A stretch of DNA of 64,000 nucleotides from positions 62,001 to 126,000 of the forward strand of contig NZ_JAZGJP010000005.1 of the NCBI RefSeq assembly GCF_036408795.1. Reading direction: 5' to 3'. The notes beneath the pieces were generated by a model, which worked only from the letters and a program-made list of their open reading frames with translations, made no database searches and was not told where the DNA came from. Positions 16,975-26,894 of this stretch are shown here, piece by piece. The stretch's first letter is position 1, and every line of letters starts with the position of its first letter. The translations under genes and the position numbers were made by a program. This stretch comes from Olsenella_L kribbiana (GTDB lineage Bacteria; Actinomycetota; Coriobacteriia; Coriobacteriales; Atopobiaceae).

Positions 16975-18396
16975 CTAGTCCTTCTGCTCTGCCTTCTCGT
17001 CACGCTCGGCAAGCGCCTTCAGGAATGCAGGGCCCATGCTCGTGACATCGCCTGCACCCTGGGTGATGACCATATCGCCCGGACGTGCAATCTCGACGAG
17101 GCGCTCGATGAGCTCCTTGCGGTTCGGCAGATACTCGACATCGCCCACATGGCCATGCTCGCGGACCTCGTTTGCGACCGTCTTGCCGGAGATGCCAGGA
17201 ATCGGCATCTCGCCTGCCGAGAAGACATCCATCACAAGGAGGACGTCTGCCTTGTCGAAGGCCGTGCCGAAGAGCGGCGCCAGGGCCTGCGTGCGACTGT
17301 AGCGGTGCGGCTGGAAGACGACGATGATGCGCTTGAACTCGAGATCGGCAGCAGCAGAGAGCGTAGCTGCAATCTCGGTGGGATGGTGTCCATAGTCGTC
17401 GATCACGGTGATGCCGTCACGGTCGCCGACATGCGTGAAGCGCCTGCGAGCGCCCTGGAAGCTCGAGAGAGCCTTTGCTGCATCGTCGAGGTCGAAGCCG
17501 AGGACATCGGCCACGGCAAGCGATGCGGTGGCGTTCAGCATATTGTGCTTGCCCGGGTTCGCATGGATGACGATCTTCTCTGTCGTGCCCTTGGGCGTCT
17601 TCACCGTGAAGTGGCTCTCGAGCTGATGGTGCGTATCCTCTGGCTCGCACACATAGTCGTTCTCCGGCTTGAAGCCATAGGTCACGACAGAGCGTCCGGT
17701 CGACTTGGCAAGCTCCACATAGTGCGGGTTGTCGCCCATGATCACGATGGTGCCGGAATCGCCCACGAGGCTCATGAACTTGCAGAACGTCTTCTCGATG
17801 TTCTCGAGGGTGCCGTAGTGGTCGAGGTGATCCTCCTCGATGTTCGTGATGACGGCGATGTTCGGGTTGAGGTAGAGGAAGGAGCCATCGGACTCGTCTG
17901 CCTCGCAGACGAAGTAGCCGCCGTTGCCGTTCCTGCCGTTCGTGTCATAGCCCTCGACGATGCCGCCGATGAGGAAGGAAGGATCATTGCCCATGCGGTC
18001 GAGCATCGTGGCAATCATGGACGAGGTCGTCGTCTTGCCGTGGGTTCCGGCAACAGCGACCGTGCAGGCGCCATCAGAGAGTGCCGACAGCATGCGGGCG
18101 CGCGGCCACACGGGGATGCCAAGCTCGCGGGCACGCACAAGCTCCGGATTCGTCTCCGGGATGGCTGTGGAGATCACGACGACGTCAGGTGCGACCTCGT
18201 CGATCGTGCTTGCCTCATGTCCCACATAGACCTTCACGCCGGCGTTCTCGAGCTCGCGCACATAGCGCGATGCCTTGAGGTCGGATCCGGTCACTTTGCA
18301 GCCGCGCTCATGCAGCACGAGCGCAATGCCACTCATGCCTGCACCGCCGATGCCGATGAAATGCGCGCTCTTGAATGCGGAAGTTCCTTCAGCCAT
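16975..18396 (-). CDS. murC: UDP-N-acetylmuramate--L-alanine ligase
   Basis: A 473-residue ATP-dependent ligase adding L-Ala to UDP-MurNAc in cytoplasmic peptidoglycan synthesis. FIGIGGAGMSGIA (~13-25) binds the uridine nucleotide. GTHGKTTTSSM is the ATP P-loop, EADESDGSF and NIEEDHLDHYGT form the central domain, and GAGDVTSMG lies near the end. ATG 18394-18396 has AAGGAGAG upstream. It lies between murG and ftsQ in the dcw operon. Confidence 0.96.
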   Translation of the reverse strand: MAEGTSAFKSAHFIGIGGAGMSGIALVLHERGCKVTGSDLKASRYVRELENAGVKVYVGHEASTIDEVAPDVVVISTAIPETNPELVRARELGIPVWPRARMLSALSDGACTVAVAGTHGKTTTSSMIATMLDRMGNDPSFLIGGIVEGYDTNGRNGNGGYFVCEADESDGSFLYLNPNIAVITNIEEDHLDHYGTLENIEKTFCKFMSLVGDSGTIVIMGDNPHYVELAKSTGRSVVTYGFKPENDYVCEPEDTHHQLESHFTVKTPKGTTEKIVIHANPGKHNMLNATASLAVADVLGFDLDDAAKALSSFQGARRRFTHVGDRDGITVIDDYGHHPTEIAATLSAAADLEFKRIIVVFQPHRYSRTQALAPLFGTAFDKADVLLVMDVFSAGEMPIPGISGKTVANEVREHGHVGDVEYLPNRKELIERLVEIARPGDMVITQGAGDVTSMGPAFLKALAERDEKAEQKD

Positions 18397-18436
18397 GTCT
18401 GGTCTCTCCTTCAAGACGTCCAAACTCTTCTATGCT

Positions 18437-19561
18437 CTAGGCTTTTGCCTGAGCAGCACGTTCCACTTCGTCTGCCAGGGCCGCAGCAGCATGTGCCTGC
18501 CCGAGCCCTTCCGCTGCCTTCCTCATCGCTCCGCGCTCCTCCGCGTTGTCGACAAGCGACAGGACCTCTTCGCGGAAGCGCTCGGTCTCGACCTCGGCAT
18601 CCGGAAGCAGGTGTGCAGCGCCTGCATCTACAAGATAGTGCGCATTCGTCGTCTGATGGTCGGCAGTGGCCTTCGGATACGGAATGAGCAGGCTTGGCAC
18701 CGCAAGGGCGGCAATCTCTGCAATCGAGGAGGCGCCAGCACGGGAAATCACGCAGTCTGCTGCCGCAAGCGCCTCGCCCATGTTCGAGATGTAGGGCTTC
18801 ACCTGATAGCGCTTCTTCTCCTCTGGCGTGAGGGCAAGCGTCTTCTCGACGAACTCTGCGTCATCCTTGCCCGTCGAGTGCACGACATAGAGATCTTTCC
18901 TCGAGAGGAGCTCATCCTTCATCTCGCAGAGCGCCTCGTTCAGATGATGGGCACCAAGAGAGCCTCCAAAGACGAGGAGCATCCGTGCATCTTCCGGCAC
19001 GCCGAAGGCACGCCTGCCATCGGTACGCGTCGCAGAGATGACGGAGCGCCTTACCGGGTTGCCCGTGACGACGACCTTCGTATCCTTGCCGAGCCTGCCT
19101 TCGAATGCAGGCATGGCCTCAGGAAGCGAGAGGCAGAGGGTGCGTGCGAATCCAGAGCACATCTTGTTCGCAAGGCCCGGCACCGAGTTCTGCTCATGGA
19201 CGACGACCGGCACATCGTGCCTCGAGCACCAGCGCAGAAGCGGCATCTCGACATAGGCGCCGAATCCCACGGCGACATCGGGCACGCCCGTCTCTTGAAA
19301 ATGGCTGCCGATTGCACGCTCTGCCTTTGTCATCCTCACGAATGCGGAGATGAGCGTCCAGGGGCGCTCACGGTCAAAGCCCGAGATCCTCGTCGGGAAA
19401 AAGTCAAAACCTGCCTCAGGCACAAGCGTTGCCTCGAGACGGTTCGGCTGCCCATAGAAGCTCACCTCGTGGCCACGGCGTTTGAGCTCCTCTGCAAGCG
19501 CAAGGGCTGGATTGATGTGTCCTGCAGTGCCACCTGCAGCAAGTGCGACCTTGAGTGCCAT
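18437..19561 (-). CDS. murG: UDP-GlcNAc:lipid I N-acetylglucosaminyltransferase
   Basis: A 374-residue GT-B glycosyltransferase that makes lipid II at the inner membrane face. The N-terminal loop is GGTAGHINPA (10-19). HEQNSVPGLANK, VTGNPVRR, VFGGSLGAHHLNE and the donor-binding ISRAGASSIAEIAAL ... PYPKATADHQTTNA block all fit MurG. ATG 19559-19561 starts one base after the ftsW stop, with GAGGAGAGG upstream, so translation is probably coupled. Confidence 0.96.
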   Translation of the reverse strand: MALKVALAAGGTAGHINPALALAEELKRRGHEVSFYGQPNRLEATLVPEAGFDFFPTRISGFDRERPWTLISAFVRMTKAERAIGSHFQETGVPDVAVGFGAYVEMPLLRWCSRHDVPVVVHEQNSVPGLANKMCSGFARTLCLSLPEAMPAFEGRLGKDTKVVVTGNPVRRSVISATRTDGRRAFGVPEDARMLLVFGGSLGAHHLNEALCEMKDELLSRKDLYVVHSTGKDDAEFVEKTLALTPEEKKRYQVKPYISNMGEALAAADCVISRAGASSIAEIAALAVPSLLIPYPKATADHQTTNAHYLVDAGAAHLLPDAEVETERFREEVLSLVDNAEERGAMRKAAEGLGQAHAAAALADEVERAAQAKA

Positions 19562-19562
19562 G

Positions 19563-21110
19563 CTATCTTCCTCTCCTCGGACGTCTGCGTCCGGTGCTTT
19601 CCTGATTGAGATGGGGCGACTGCGTGCGCGTTCTGACCTGCGGCCCGGTATCGGGACGCCTGAGCCGAGAGGCCGGATCCATAAGATCGCGGGAGCTCCG
19701 GCTCTCAGAGGCACGCCGCGCTGCCCTTGCCTCTGCGTGGGCACGGACTTCGGCATGTACCGAAGCACCGCCCTCGACGACCCTGAACGTCGGAGCAGAC
19801 GCCTGTGCCCTGCTCTCCGACCTTGTCATGACCTCGCCGACACCCGTACCGCCACGTGCTGCCGTGCCATCTGCGACACGGAGCTGGGAGCGCGCACGGT
19901 CATGCTCGGTCTCAGGCAGGATCGAGGACCTGGATACCGAGAGGATGAGGCCGACAAGGATGCAGCAGCTCATGATCGACGAGCCGCCATACGACAGGAA
20001 CGGAACCGGCTTGCCTGAAAGGGGCATGAGGCCGAGCACGCCGCCGATGTTCACGAAGAGCTGCACGACGAGGATCGTCGAGCATCCGCAGGCAATGAGA
20101 CGCCCCAGAAGGTCCGGCGCATAGTTTGCAATCTTGTAGCTCGCGAAGAGCAGAAGGAGGAAGATGCAGACGATGCCGATGGTACCGACAAGGCCACACT
20201 CCTCGCCCACGATCGCGAAGATGAAGTCGTTGTATGCCATGGGCAGATAGGCGTACTTCTGGTGCGAGAAGCCGATGCCGACACCGAAGAGGCCACCCGA
20301 TCCGAAGGCATACCAGCCCTGGATGAGCTGATAGCCGGAGCCGTAGGGGTCTTCCCACGGGTTCATCATCGTGATGATTCGCTGCCTCGAATAGCCATCC
20401 AGATAGGAATAGACGCCGAAGATGATGGCACCCGCCACGAACGCGCCGGCGACGACCTTCCACGAGAAGCCGGCAATGAGGGCCATGACGATGAGGGTGG
20501 CGCCGATGATGATGGTCGTGCCCTTGTCAGGCTGCAAGAGGATGAGGAGAAGCGGCACTATGATGCCCGCGCCAATCTGCAGGACAAGCTCCTGGCGGTC
20601 GATCGAATGCTCCTCATAGTACCGGGCAAGAGCGCCTGCACCGGCGAGGATCACGACAGGCTTTGCGAACTCGGAGGGCTGGAGCGTGCCGAAGCCAGGG
20701 ACGGCAATCCAGCGCGTTGCACCATAGGCATCCTGACCGGCAAACGGCGTCTCGACGAGGAGGAGCAGAAGGACGACGAGCATGACGAGCGCAAGGAACA
20801 CCGGCCCGCGTGCCCAGAAGTGGTAGTCGCGCGTTGCTATGACGACAGCCATCGCAGTGCCGATAGCGAGGTTGATGGCCTGATGCGTGAGGAAGTATGT
20901 CGGATCGTTGCCGAAGGACGCAGAATTGAGCGCCGTGATCGACGACGACGAATAGATCATGAGGAGGCCGAAGAGGGCAAGGAAGACCGAGCAGGCAATG
21001 ACGATCAGCCTTGGTGCCATGAACCGTGCCGGCACGCCCCTGATGGCGCGCATATGCTTGCCGGCAAACGTTTCCCGGCTCTGTTTCCTTGTCGCTTGGG
21101 CACTTGGCAT
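19563..21110 (-). CDS. ftsW: FtsW-type SEDS peptidoglycan glycosyltransferase
   Basis: A 515-residue polytopic membrane protein polymerising glycan strands at the septum. It has about ten hydrophobic helices and the SEDS blocks GATRWI, LQPSEFAKP, LLQPDKGTT, YQLIQGWYAFGSGGLFGVG and PLSGKPVPFLSYGGSS. From about residue 405 a ~110-residue, Arg/Ala/Ser-rich cytoplasmic tail extends beyond the usual end. ATG 21108-21110 overlaps the murD stop by one base (TGATG), and AGGAG lies upstream. Its partner transpeptidase FtsI is encoded upstream in the same cluster. Confidence 0.95.
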   Translation of the reverse strand: MPSAQATRKQSRETFAGKHMRAIRGVPARFMAPRLIVIACSVFLALFGLLMIYSSSSITALNSASFGNDPTYFLTHQAINLAIGTAMAVVIATRDYHFWARGPVFLALVMLVVLLLLLVETPFAGQDAYGATRWIAVPGFGTLQPSEFAKPVVILAGAGALARYYEEHSIDRQELVLQIGAGIIVPLLLILLQPDKGTTIIIGATLIVMALIAGFSWKVVAGAFVAGAIIFGVYSYLDGYSRQRIITMMNPWEDPYGSGYQLIQGWYAFGSGGLFGVGIGFSHQKYAYLPMAYNDFIFAIVGEECGLVGTIGIVCIFLLLLFASYKIANYAPDLLGRLIACGCSTILVVQLFVNIGGVLGLMPLSGKPVPFLSYGGSSIMSCCILVGLILSVSRSSILPETEHDRARSQLRVADGTAARGGTGVGEVMTRSESRAQASAPTFRVVEGGASVHAEVRAHAEARAARRASESRSSRDLMDPASRLRRPDTGPQVRTRTQSPHLNQESTGRRRPRRGR

Positions 21111-22513
21111 CAGCTTCGGACTCCTGCACAATACTCGGCTGCGAGTTTCTTGAATAGCTCGCCACGTTCCTCCATGTTGTGGAACTCATCGAACGAGGAG
21201 CAGGCGGGTGACAACAGTACCACGTCTTCGGGGATGGCCACAGAAACGGCACGTGCGAAGGCTTCGCGCATATGCGGCTCTTCGAGGACCTCGGCTGTGC
21301 CTCCTGCCGCACGTATGGCTCCGGCGATCCTCGGACCAGCAGCGCCGTAGCAGACGGCAACGCGGCAGCGCGCTGCAACCTTCTTCGCAAGCGAGGTGAG
21401 GTCGGTCCCCTTGTCGTGGCCGCCCAGCAGGATCACGATATGGCCCGGACGGAAGGCTTCGAGCGCCTTCTCGACCGCATCGGTGTTCGTTCCCTTCGAG
21501 TCGTTCACGAAGCGGATGCCTCCCGCCTCGCCGCACGGCTCGATCCTGTGCTCGAGGGCATGGAAGGAGCGGAGGCCCTGTCTGACCGTCTCGACCGGCA
21601 CGCCGACATGGAGCGCCAGCGCCGATGCAGCAAGTGCATTCTCGGCGTTGTGGATGCCTTCAAGCACCATGTCCTGGCGGCTCAGAAGATCGTGCTCGGC
21701 ACCGCCCAGGCGCACGATGAGCTCGTCTCCCCTGAGGAAGGCGGCATCGGGGCCTTCCGGCTCCGCCTGTACGCTGAGCAAGCAGACACGGACGCCACGG
21801 GCACGGACACGCCCTGCGATGGCGCGGCACCATTCGTCGTCCTCAGAGATGACCGCAAGGTCCCCTTCTCCGAGGTTCTGGAAGATCTTCTCCTTCGCGG
21901 CAGCATAGTTCTCGAGCGTCTTGTGCCACTCGATGTGGTCAGGCGTGACATTCAGGAGCACTGCCACCTTCGGGTGGAGCTTTTTCGTCGTCGCAAGCTG
22001 GAAGCTCGAGAGCTCAGCCACGAACCAGGAGCCCTCCTGTCTCTCGTCGAGCCTGCTCGTTATGATCGTGCCGATGTTGCCGACGGTCTCTGCCTGCATG
22101 CCAGCCTCCTCAAGGAACCTGCAGGAGAGCGTCGTCGTGGTCGTCTTGCCGTTCGTGCCGGTGATGGCGACCCAGTTCTCGGGGCTCTCGCGATAGGCGA
22201 ACTCGGGCTCCCCTATGAGCTCGGAAGCATGCTCCTTCGCCGTCTGGAAGAAGGAGGAGAACTCGGAGATGCCAGGCGAGGCGACAGCAAGGTCGTATGC
22301 ACCCTCGATATCTTCGGTCCTAAGCTGGACCGTGCATCCGAGCGAGCGGAGCTCTTCTGCGAGCGGCCCCTCGTGGCTTGCCTTGCCGCCTACGATGGTG
22401 ACAGACTCCACCCTGCCGCCGAGACGCTTCGCGCAGTAGCGCGCCACTGCCGCACCGGTTCCGCCAAGACCGAGGATGAGGACACGTCCGAGCTTTTCCG
22501 TATTTTTCGCCAT
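21110..22513 (-). CDS. murD: UDP-N-acetylmuramoylalanine--D-glutamate ligase
   Basis: A 467-residue Mur ligase that adds D-Glu to the growing stem peptide. LILGLGGTGAAVARY at the N-terminus binds UDP. The P-loop is GTNGKTTTTT (~119), followed by LLNVTPDHIEWH and FVNDSKGTNTDAVEKAL, and GGHDKGTD in the C-terminal domain. ATG 22511-22513 is preferred over an in-frame TTG two codons earlier because AGGAGG sits 8 bases upstream. It follows mraY and overlaps ftsW. Confidence 0.96.
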   Translation of the reverse strand: MAKNTEKLGRVLILGLGGTGAAVARYCAKRLGGRVESVTIVGGKASHEGPLAEELRSLGCTVQLRTEDIEGAYDLAVASPGISEFSSFFQTAKEHASELIGEPEFAYRESPENWVAITGTNGKTTTTTLSCRFLEEAGMQAETVGNIGTIITSRLDERQEGSWFVAELSSFQLATTKKLHPKVAVLLNVTPDHIEWHKTLENYAAAKEKIFQNLGEGDLAVISEDDEWCRAIAGRVRARGVRVCLLSVQAEPEGPDAAFLRGDELIVRLGGAEHDLLSRQDMVLEGIHNAENALAASALALHVGVPVETVRQGLRSFHALEHRIEPCGEAGGIRFVNDSKGTNTDAVEKALEAFRPGHIVILLGGHDKGTDLTSLAKKVAARCRVAVCYGAAGPRIAGAIRAAGGTAEVLEEPHMREAFARAVSVAIPEDVVLLSPACSSFDEFHNMEERGELFKKLAAEYCAGVRS

Positions 22514-22525
22514 CGCCAAAGCCTC

Positions 22526-23551
22526 CTAGCCGAGCTGGAAATAGAGCGCGAAGCCCAGTACCGCAAATGCCGCCGACACGATCCAGAAGCGGATGACAAC
22601 CTTCGTCTCGCTCCAGCCCTTCTTCTCGAAATGATGGTGCAGAGGAGCCATGAGGAAGACACGCTTGCCACGCGTCTTGAAGCTCACGACCTGGATGATC
22701 ACGGAGAGCGCCTCGACGATGAAGAGGCCACCCATGACAAGAGAGCAGATCTCGGTCTTCGTGAGGATGGCAAGGGACGCGAAGGCGCCACCCAGGGCAA
22801 GGGAGCCCGTGTCGCCCATGAAGATCGAGGCAGGATAGCAGTTGTGCCAGAGGAATCCGACGCAGGCGCCTGCGATGGATGCTGCAAAGACCGCAAGGCC
22901 GAGCTCGTCCTCGTTGAAGGCAACCATGGCCATGACGACCATGACGACAAGCACCGTGCCGCCTGCCAGGCCATCAAGGCCGTCCGTGAGGTTCACGGCG
23001 TTCGAGAAGCCGGCAAGGAGCAGGAACACGAAGATGAGATAGAGCCAGGGGATGTGCACGCCGTTGATCGTGGTCGTGAGGACGCCGAGGTCGATGGTGG
23101 CTCCACCCGGGAACTCGATCGTGGGGGCGATGCCGCAGACGTTCACGGCGACAATGCCGAAGATGGCGCAGATGATCGTGAGGCCAATCATCTTCTGGGA
23201 CGGCGTGAGGCCGAGCGAGCGCTTGTGGGCAACCGACTCGATATCGTCGAGGAGGCCAAGAGCGCCTGTGGCGATCATGCCGAAGATGGCAAGAGCGAGC
23301 TTCGGGGAGCCCGGTGCCATGAGAATCGTCGTGATGATGATGCCTGCCAGGATGATGATGCCGCCCATGGTCGGGGTGCCCTGCTTAATGAGATGGCGCT
23401 TCGGGCCATCTGCACGCACCTGCTGTCCCAGCCCTTCATGCTTCATGAGGCGGATGAAGGGCGGCATGAGGATGCCCGTGAGGAGCGCAGCCACGCCGGA
23501 GGCCAGGAATACCTGATAGCTTGGATAGGCAGCAGAACCGATGAGAATCAT
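22526..23551 (-). CDS. mraY: Phospho-N-acetylmuramoyl-pentapeptide transferase
   Basis: A 341-residue integral membrane enzyme that links phospho-MurNAc-pentapeptide to undecaprenyl phosphate, giving lipid I. Landmarks are GTPTMGGII, the catalytic DDIES, NAVNLTDGLDGLAGG, MGDTGSLALGGA and MAPLHHHFEKKGWSE. About ten transmembrane helices are evident. Its ATG shares a base with the murF stop (TAATG), so the two are translationally coupled. Confidence 0.97.
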   Translation of the reverse strand: MILIGSAAYPSYQVFLASGVAALLTGILMPPFIRLMKHEGLGQQVRADGPKRHLIKQGTPTMGGIIILAGIIITTILMAPGSPKLALAIFGMIATGALGLLDDIESVAHKRSLGLTPSQKMIGLTIICAIFGIVAVNVCGIAPTIEFPGGATIDLGVLTTTINGVHIPWLYLIFVFLLLAGFSNAVNLTDGLDGLAGGTVLVVMVVMAMVAFNEDELGLAVFAASIAGACVGFLWHNCYPASIFMGDTGSLALGGAFASLAILTKTEICSLVMGGLFIVEALSVIIQVVSFKTRGKRVFLMAPLHHHFEKKGWSETKVVIRFWIVSAAFAVLGFALYFQLG

Positions 23552-24996
23552 TATGCAAGCACCTCTCTGACAAATGCGTCAAGTCCCTCGGCACGCGATG
23601 CCTTCACGAGGACGAGATCTTTCGGCTCAAGAACCGGCACGATAGCCTTGGCGGCGTCTCCGACTGTGGCAAACGATGCGATGGCATCCTCGGAGAGGCC
23701 CATAGTGCGGGCACCTTCGACCATGGCGGCCGCAAGGTCGTGGCCTATGGTCACGAAGAGGTCGGGGCGCACGGCTGCCACGTAGGCGCCGACATAGCCA
23801 TGCAGGCGCTCAGCTTCGGCACCGAGCTCCCCCATCTCGCCGAGGACGCAGATGCGCCTGCCCTCGCACTTCATGGAGCGCAGGACGTCGAGTGCCTCTG
23901 CCATGGATGCAGGGCTTGCGTTGTAGGTGTCGTCGATGACGCGGACGCCGTTTGCAGCGACCTTCACGTCGAGGCGCATGCGATAGGCTTCGAGGCCCTC
24001 GATCGCAGCTGCCGCCTTCTCGCGGTCCACATGCAGGCGGTCTGCGATTGCCATGGCATAGCAGAAGTCCGTCACAGCATGCCTGCCCGGGATGCGGAGC
24101 CTGACCGGGCGCGTATAGCCGCCCTCCATATGGAGCGTGAACGAGGCGCGCCCCTCTTCGTCGAGCTCGACATCGGTCGCGGTGCAGGAGCTCTCCCTGC
24201 CGGCAACCTTCACGGCCTCAAGGCCGGCAGGACGGGCAAAGCCCTTCTCGATGAACGGCGTGAAGTCATCTGTCGCATTGAGGACAAGGCAGGGCGAGAT
24301 GCCGGCAAAGGTCTCAGCCGATGGCCTCATGCCGGAGACGATCTCTGCCTTCGCACGGGCGATGTTCTCGCGCGAGCCAAGATTGCCGATATGGCTCGTG
24401 CCGACATTCGTGATGACAGCGACGGTAGGCCTCACTGCTGCAGCCAGGCGGCGAATCTCGCCAGCATGGTTCATGCCCATCTCGACGACGAGCGCCTGGG
24501 CATCGTCAGGAGCGGCAAAGAGCGTGAGGGGCACGCCGATCAGGTTGTTGAAGTTGCCTTCGGTCTTGTGGACACGCCAGCGGGCAGAGAGCGCCGCGGC
24601 GCACATGTCCTTCGTCGTGGTCTTTCCGACCGAGCCTGTGACACCGCAGACGATCCAGTCAGGATGCTTCTGGCGCCAGGCGGTGGCAAGGCGGAGCATG
24701 AACTCCTCCGGGTCGTCATGTGCCGCACGGACGATAGCGCAGCCTCCCTTGCGGGCATATGCGAGCGCGTCCTCCTTCGGCTCCTCCGTGACCACGGCAC
24801 AGGCAGCTCCCGCCTCGAGAGCCTTGGCCACATAGAGGTTGCCGTCCACCTTCTCGCCCTTGAAGGCCACGAAGAGCGAGCCTTCCTGTGCCTTGCGCGA
24901 ATCGATCACGCAGCCCTCGAACGTGTGCTTGGGGCTGCCGGCCACGAGCTCTGCTCCCGTTGCGTGGATCAGCTCGTCAATCGTCATTTTCAGCAT
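23551..24996 (-). CDS. murF: UDP-MurNAc-tripeptide--D-alanyl-D-alanine ligase
   Basis: A 481-residue Mur ligase completing the pentapeptide precursor. GSVGKTTTKD is the ATP P-loop (~118), MGMNHAGEIRRL and NVGTSHIGNLGSRENIA are MurF-specific, and DDTYNASPASM and GEMGELG follow. Two ATGs are possible: 24994-24996, and three codons later at 24985-24987. GAGGAG is 13 bases before the first. The murE gene that normally precedes murF is absent between ftsI and murF, so the third-residue ligase must be encoded elsewhere. Confidence 0.95.
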   Translation of the reverse strand: MLKMTIDELIHATGAELVAGSPKHTFEGCVIDSRKAQEGSLFVAFKGEKVDGNLYVAKALEAGAACAVVTEEPKEDALAYARKGGCAIVRAAHDDPEEFMLRLATAWRQKHPDWIVCGVTGSVGKTTTKDMCAAALSARWRVHKTEGNFNNLIGVPLTLFAAPDDAQALVVEMGMNHAGEIRRLAAAVRPTVAVITNVGTSHIGNLGSRENIARAKAEIVSGMRPSAETFAGISPCLVLNATDDFTPFIEKGFARPAGLEAVKVAGRESSCTATDVELDEEGRASFTLHMEGGYTRPVRLRIPGRHAVTDFCYAMAIADRLHVDREKAAAAIEGLEAYRMRLDVKVAANGVRVIDDTYNASPASMAEALDVLRSMKCEGRRICVLGEMGELGAEAERLHGYVGAYVAAVRPDLFVTIGHDLAAAMVEGARTMGLSEDAIASFATVGDAAKAIVPVLEPKDLVLVKASRAEGLDAFVREVLA

Positions 24997-25014
24997 GCTG
25001 TTTCAGTATCTCCT

Positions 25015-26862
25015 CTAGGACACGGGCTTGATTCCCATATCTTTAAGCGCCTCACTCATGATACTCGAGAACATGTAGGCTGATGAGCTTTCTGCAAGAT
25101 AAGGCGTGCCGTTCAAACCAACATAGACAAGCACCTGAGGATCGTCGGCATTCGCATAGCCGATAAGGGAGCTTACGTACTTGCCTTCGGCGTAGCCTTC
25201 CTCGTCTTCCGTCATCTGTGCCGTGCCGGTCTTTGCGGCGACCTTGTAGCCTTCCACGGCTGCATGCTTTGCCGTGCCGTTCTCGATGACAGACTCGAGG
25301 ACGTTCGATGCCTGGTCGGTCACATCCTGCGTGCAGACCGTTCCCTTCGAGTCCCACTGCATGGTCTCGCCGGCCTTCTCTATCAGAAAGTGTGGCGTCA
25401 TGAGCGATCCGCCGTTCGCGATGGCACCGACAGCCTGGACCATCTGCACCTGAGGAATGGCCAGGCCCTGGCCGAATGCCATGTCCGACATCGTCGTCGA
25501 CGTGTAGTTGTCGTAGTCCGTGACCATGCCCGTCGCCTCGCCGGGATAGTCAATGCCGGTCCTGTGGCCAATGCCCAGGCTCGACACTGTGGAGGAGAAG
25601 CCTTCTGCGCCGACAGCACGGGCCATAAGGATGGAACCGACATTCGAGGATTCCTCGAGGATGTGCGAGACCGTCATGTCTTCGGTCGAGTAGCGCGTGA
25701 TGGCATCCGTGACATAGTCGTCGCCGACCTGGATCTGGACCGGCACGCTGAAGATCGTATCGGTGCTGAACGTCCCGTGCACCAGCCCGGATGCCATCGT
25801 CAGTATCTTGAAGATGGAGCCCGGCTCATAGAGGTCCGATACCATGCGCAGGTTCAGCGCCTCGTTCGTGAGCTCGGAGGTATCCGAGAGGTCGGCCAGA
25901 GGGGTCGATGCGGTTGCCAGGATCTCTCCCGTATTCGGGTCTGTCACCATGGCGGACGACGAGTCTGCCTTGTCCTTCTCCGTGCCTTCAGTCAGGACCT
26001 CTTCGAGCTTTTCCTGGATGTTCACATCGATCGAGATCACGATATCGGAGCCTGCGGTCGCCTTCGTGACTTCAGCGACGCCGCCTGCAATAGGCGTGCC
26101 GTCAGCGCCTGTCTCCATGATCATGGAGCCATCCTGGCCGGAGAGCACATCGTTGTAGTAGAGCTCGAGGCCTGTGAGGCCCTGGCCATCCGAGCCGACC
26201 ATGCCGAGGACCTGTCCCGCGACAGAGCCATAAGGGTAGATGCGCTTCGTGTCATCGAGGAAATAGACGCCTTCGATATCGGCTTCGTCGAGCTTGTCGT
26301 CAAGCGTCGAGGCGGTCGTCGTGTCGACCTTCTTCTTGATATAGGCAAACGTCGTATCCTCATCGACGATCTCGAGATAGTCGTCCTTCGAGCCGCCAAG
26401 CGTCTCTGCCATGATCTCAGCTGCCTGGTCCTTGTCCTTGATAAGCGAAGGATTGCAGTAGATGGTCTTCACATCGACGCTCATGGCGAGGACATTGCCG
26501 TTTCGGTCGTAGATCGTGCCACGCTTTGCCGTGAGCGTGATCTCGTTCGTGCGACTGTCTGCTGCCATCTGCGTGAGCTCAGGGCCCTGGAGGATCTGGA
26601 GATAGAAGAGGCGTCCGCACACGACGAGTGCAAGCGCAGCAAGGATGCAGAAAACCGCGACAAGGCGGCCATCCATGCCCTTCACATGGGAGAGGATGCC
26701 GCCGCCGTCTGTGTGTCCATGCCGCCGGGACTGCCTGTCCTCGCGCTGTGCGCGCTCCTCGCGCCTGCGGGCACGCGCCTCGCGGTTCTGGACCACTTCG
26801 TCGTACGACGAGCGGCCCCTCTCGGGGCCGTTCGCTCTGCTGTGTCTGTCTTGTCTGTCCAT
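25015..26862 (-). CDS. ftsI: Septal peptidoglycan transpeptidase FtsI/PBP2
   Basis: A 615-residue class B penicillin-binding protein. It has a basic cytoplasmic N-terminus, one transmembrane helix at ~66-86, the dimerisation domain with RGTIYDRNGNVLA, and a periplasm-facing transpeptidase domain. The catalytic motifs are S349-I-F-K352, S405-S-N407 and K544-T-G. There are no PASTA repeats at the C-terminus. ATG 26860-26862 has only a weak ribosome site, which suggests coupling to the FtsL-like gene ending 32 bases upstream. Confidence 0.94.
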   Translation of the reverse strand: MDRQDRHSRANGPERGRSSYDEVVQNREARARRREERAQREDRQSRRHGHTDGGGILSHVKGMDGRLVAVFCILAALALVVCGRLFYLQILQGPELTQMAADSRTNEITLTAKRGTIYDRNGNVLAMSVDVKTIYCNPSLIKDKDQAAEIMAETLGGSKDDYLEIVDEDTTFAYIKKKVDTTTASTLDDKLDEADIEGVYFLDDTKRIYPYGSVAGQVLGMVGSDGQGLTGLELYYNDVLSGQDGSMIMETGADGTPIAGGVAEVTKATAGSDIVISIDVNIQEKLEEVLTEGTEKDKADSSSAMVTDPNTGEILATASTPLADLSDTSELTNEALNLRMVSDLYEPGSIFKILTMASGLVHGTFSTDTIFSVPVQIQVGDDYVTDAITRYSTEDMTVSHILEESSNVGSILMARAVGAEGFSSTVSSLGIGHRTGIDYPGEATGMVTDYDNYTSTTMSDMAFGQGLAIPQVQMVQAVGAIANGGSLMTPHFLIEKAGETMQWDSKGTVCTQDVTDQASNVLESVIENGTAKHAAVEGYKVAAKTGTAQMTEDEEGYAEGKYVSSLIGYANADDPQVLVYVGLNGTPYLAESSSAYMFSSIMSEALKDMGIKPVS

Positions 26863-26894
26863 GTGGATGAGCTTACGCCAGAAGGAGCGCGCCC

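Noticed and set aside
21272..23785. An 837-codon plus-strand frame over murD and mraY
   Set aside because: An antisense shadow rich in Asp, Arg and Glu over two well-supported genes.
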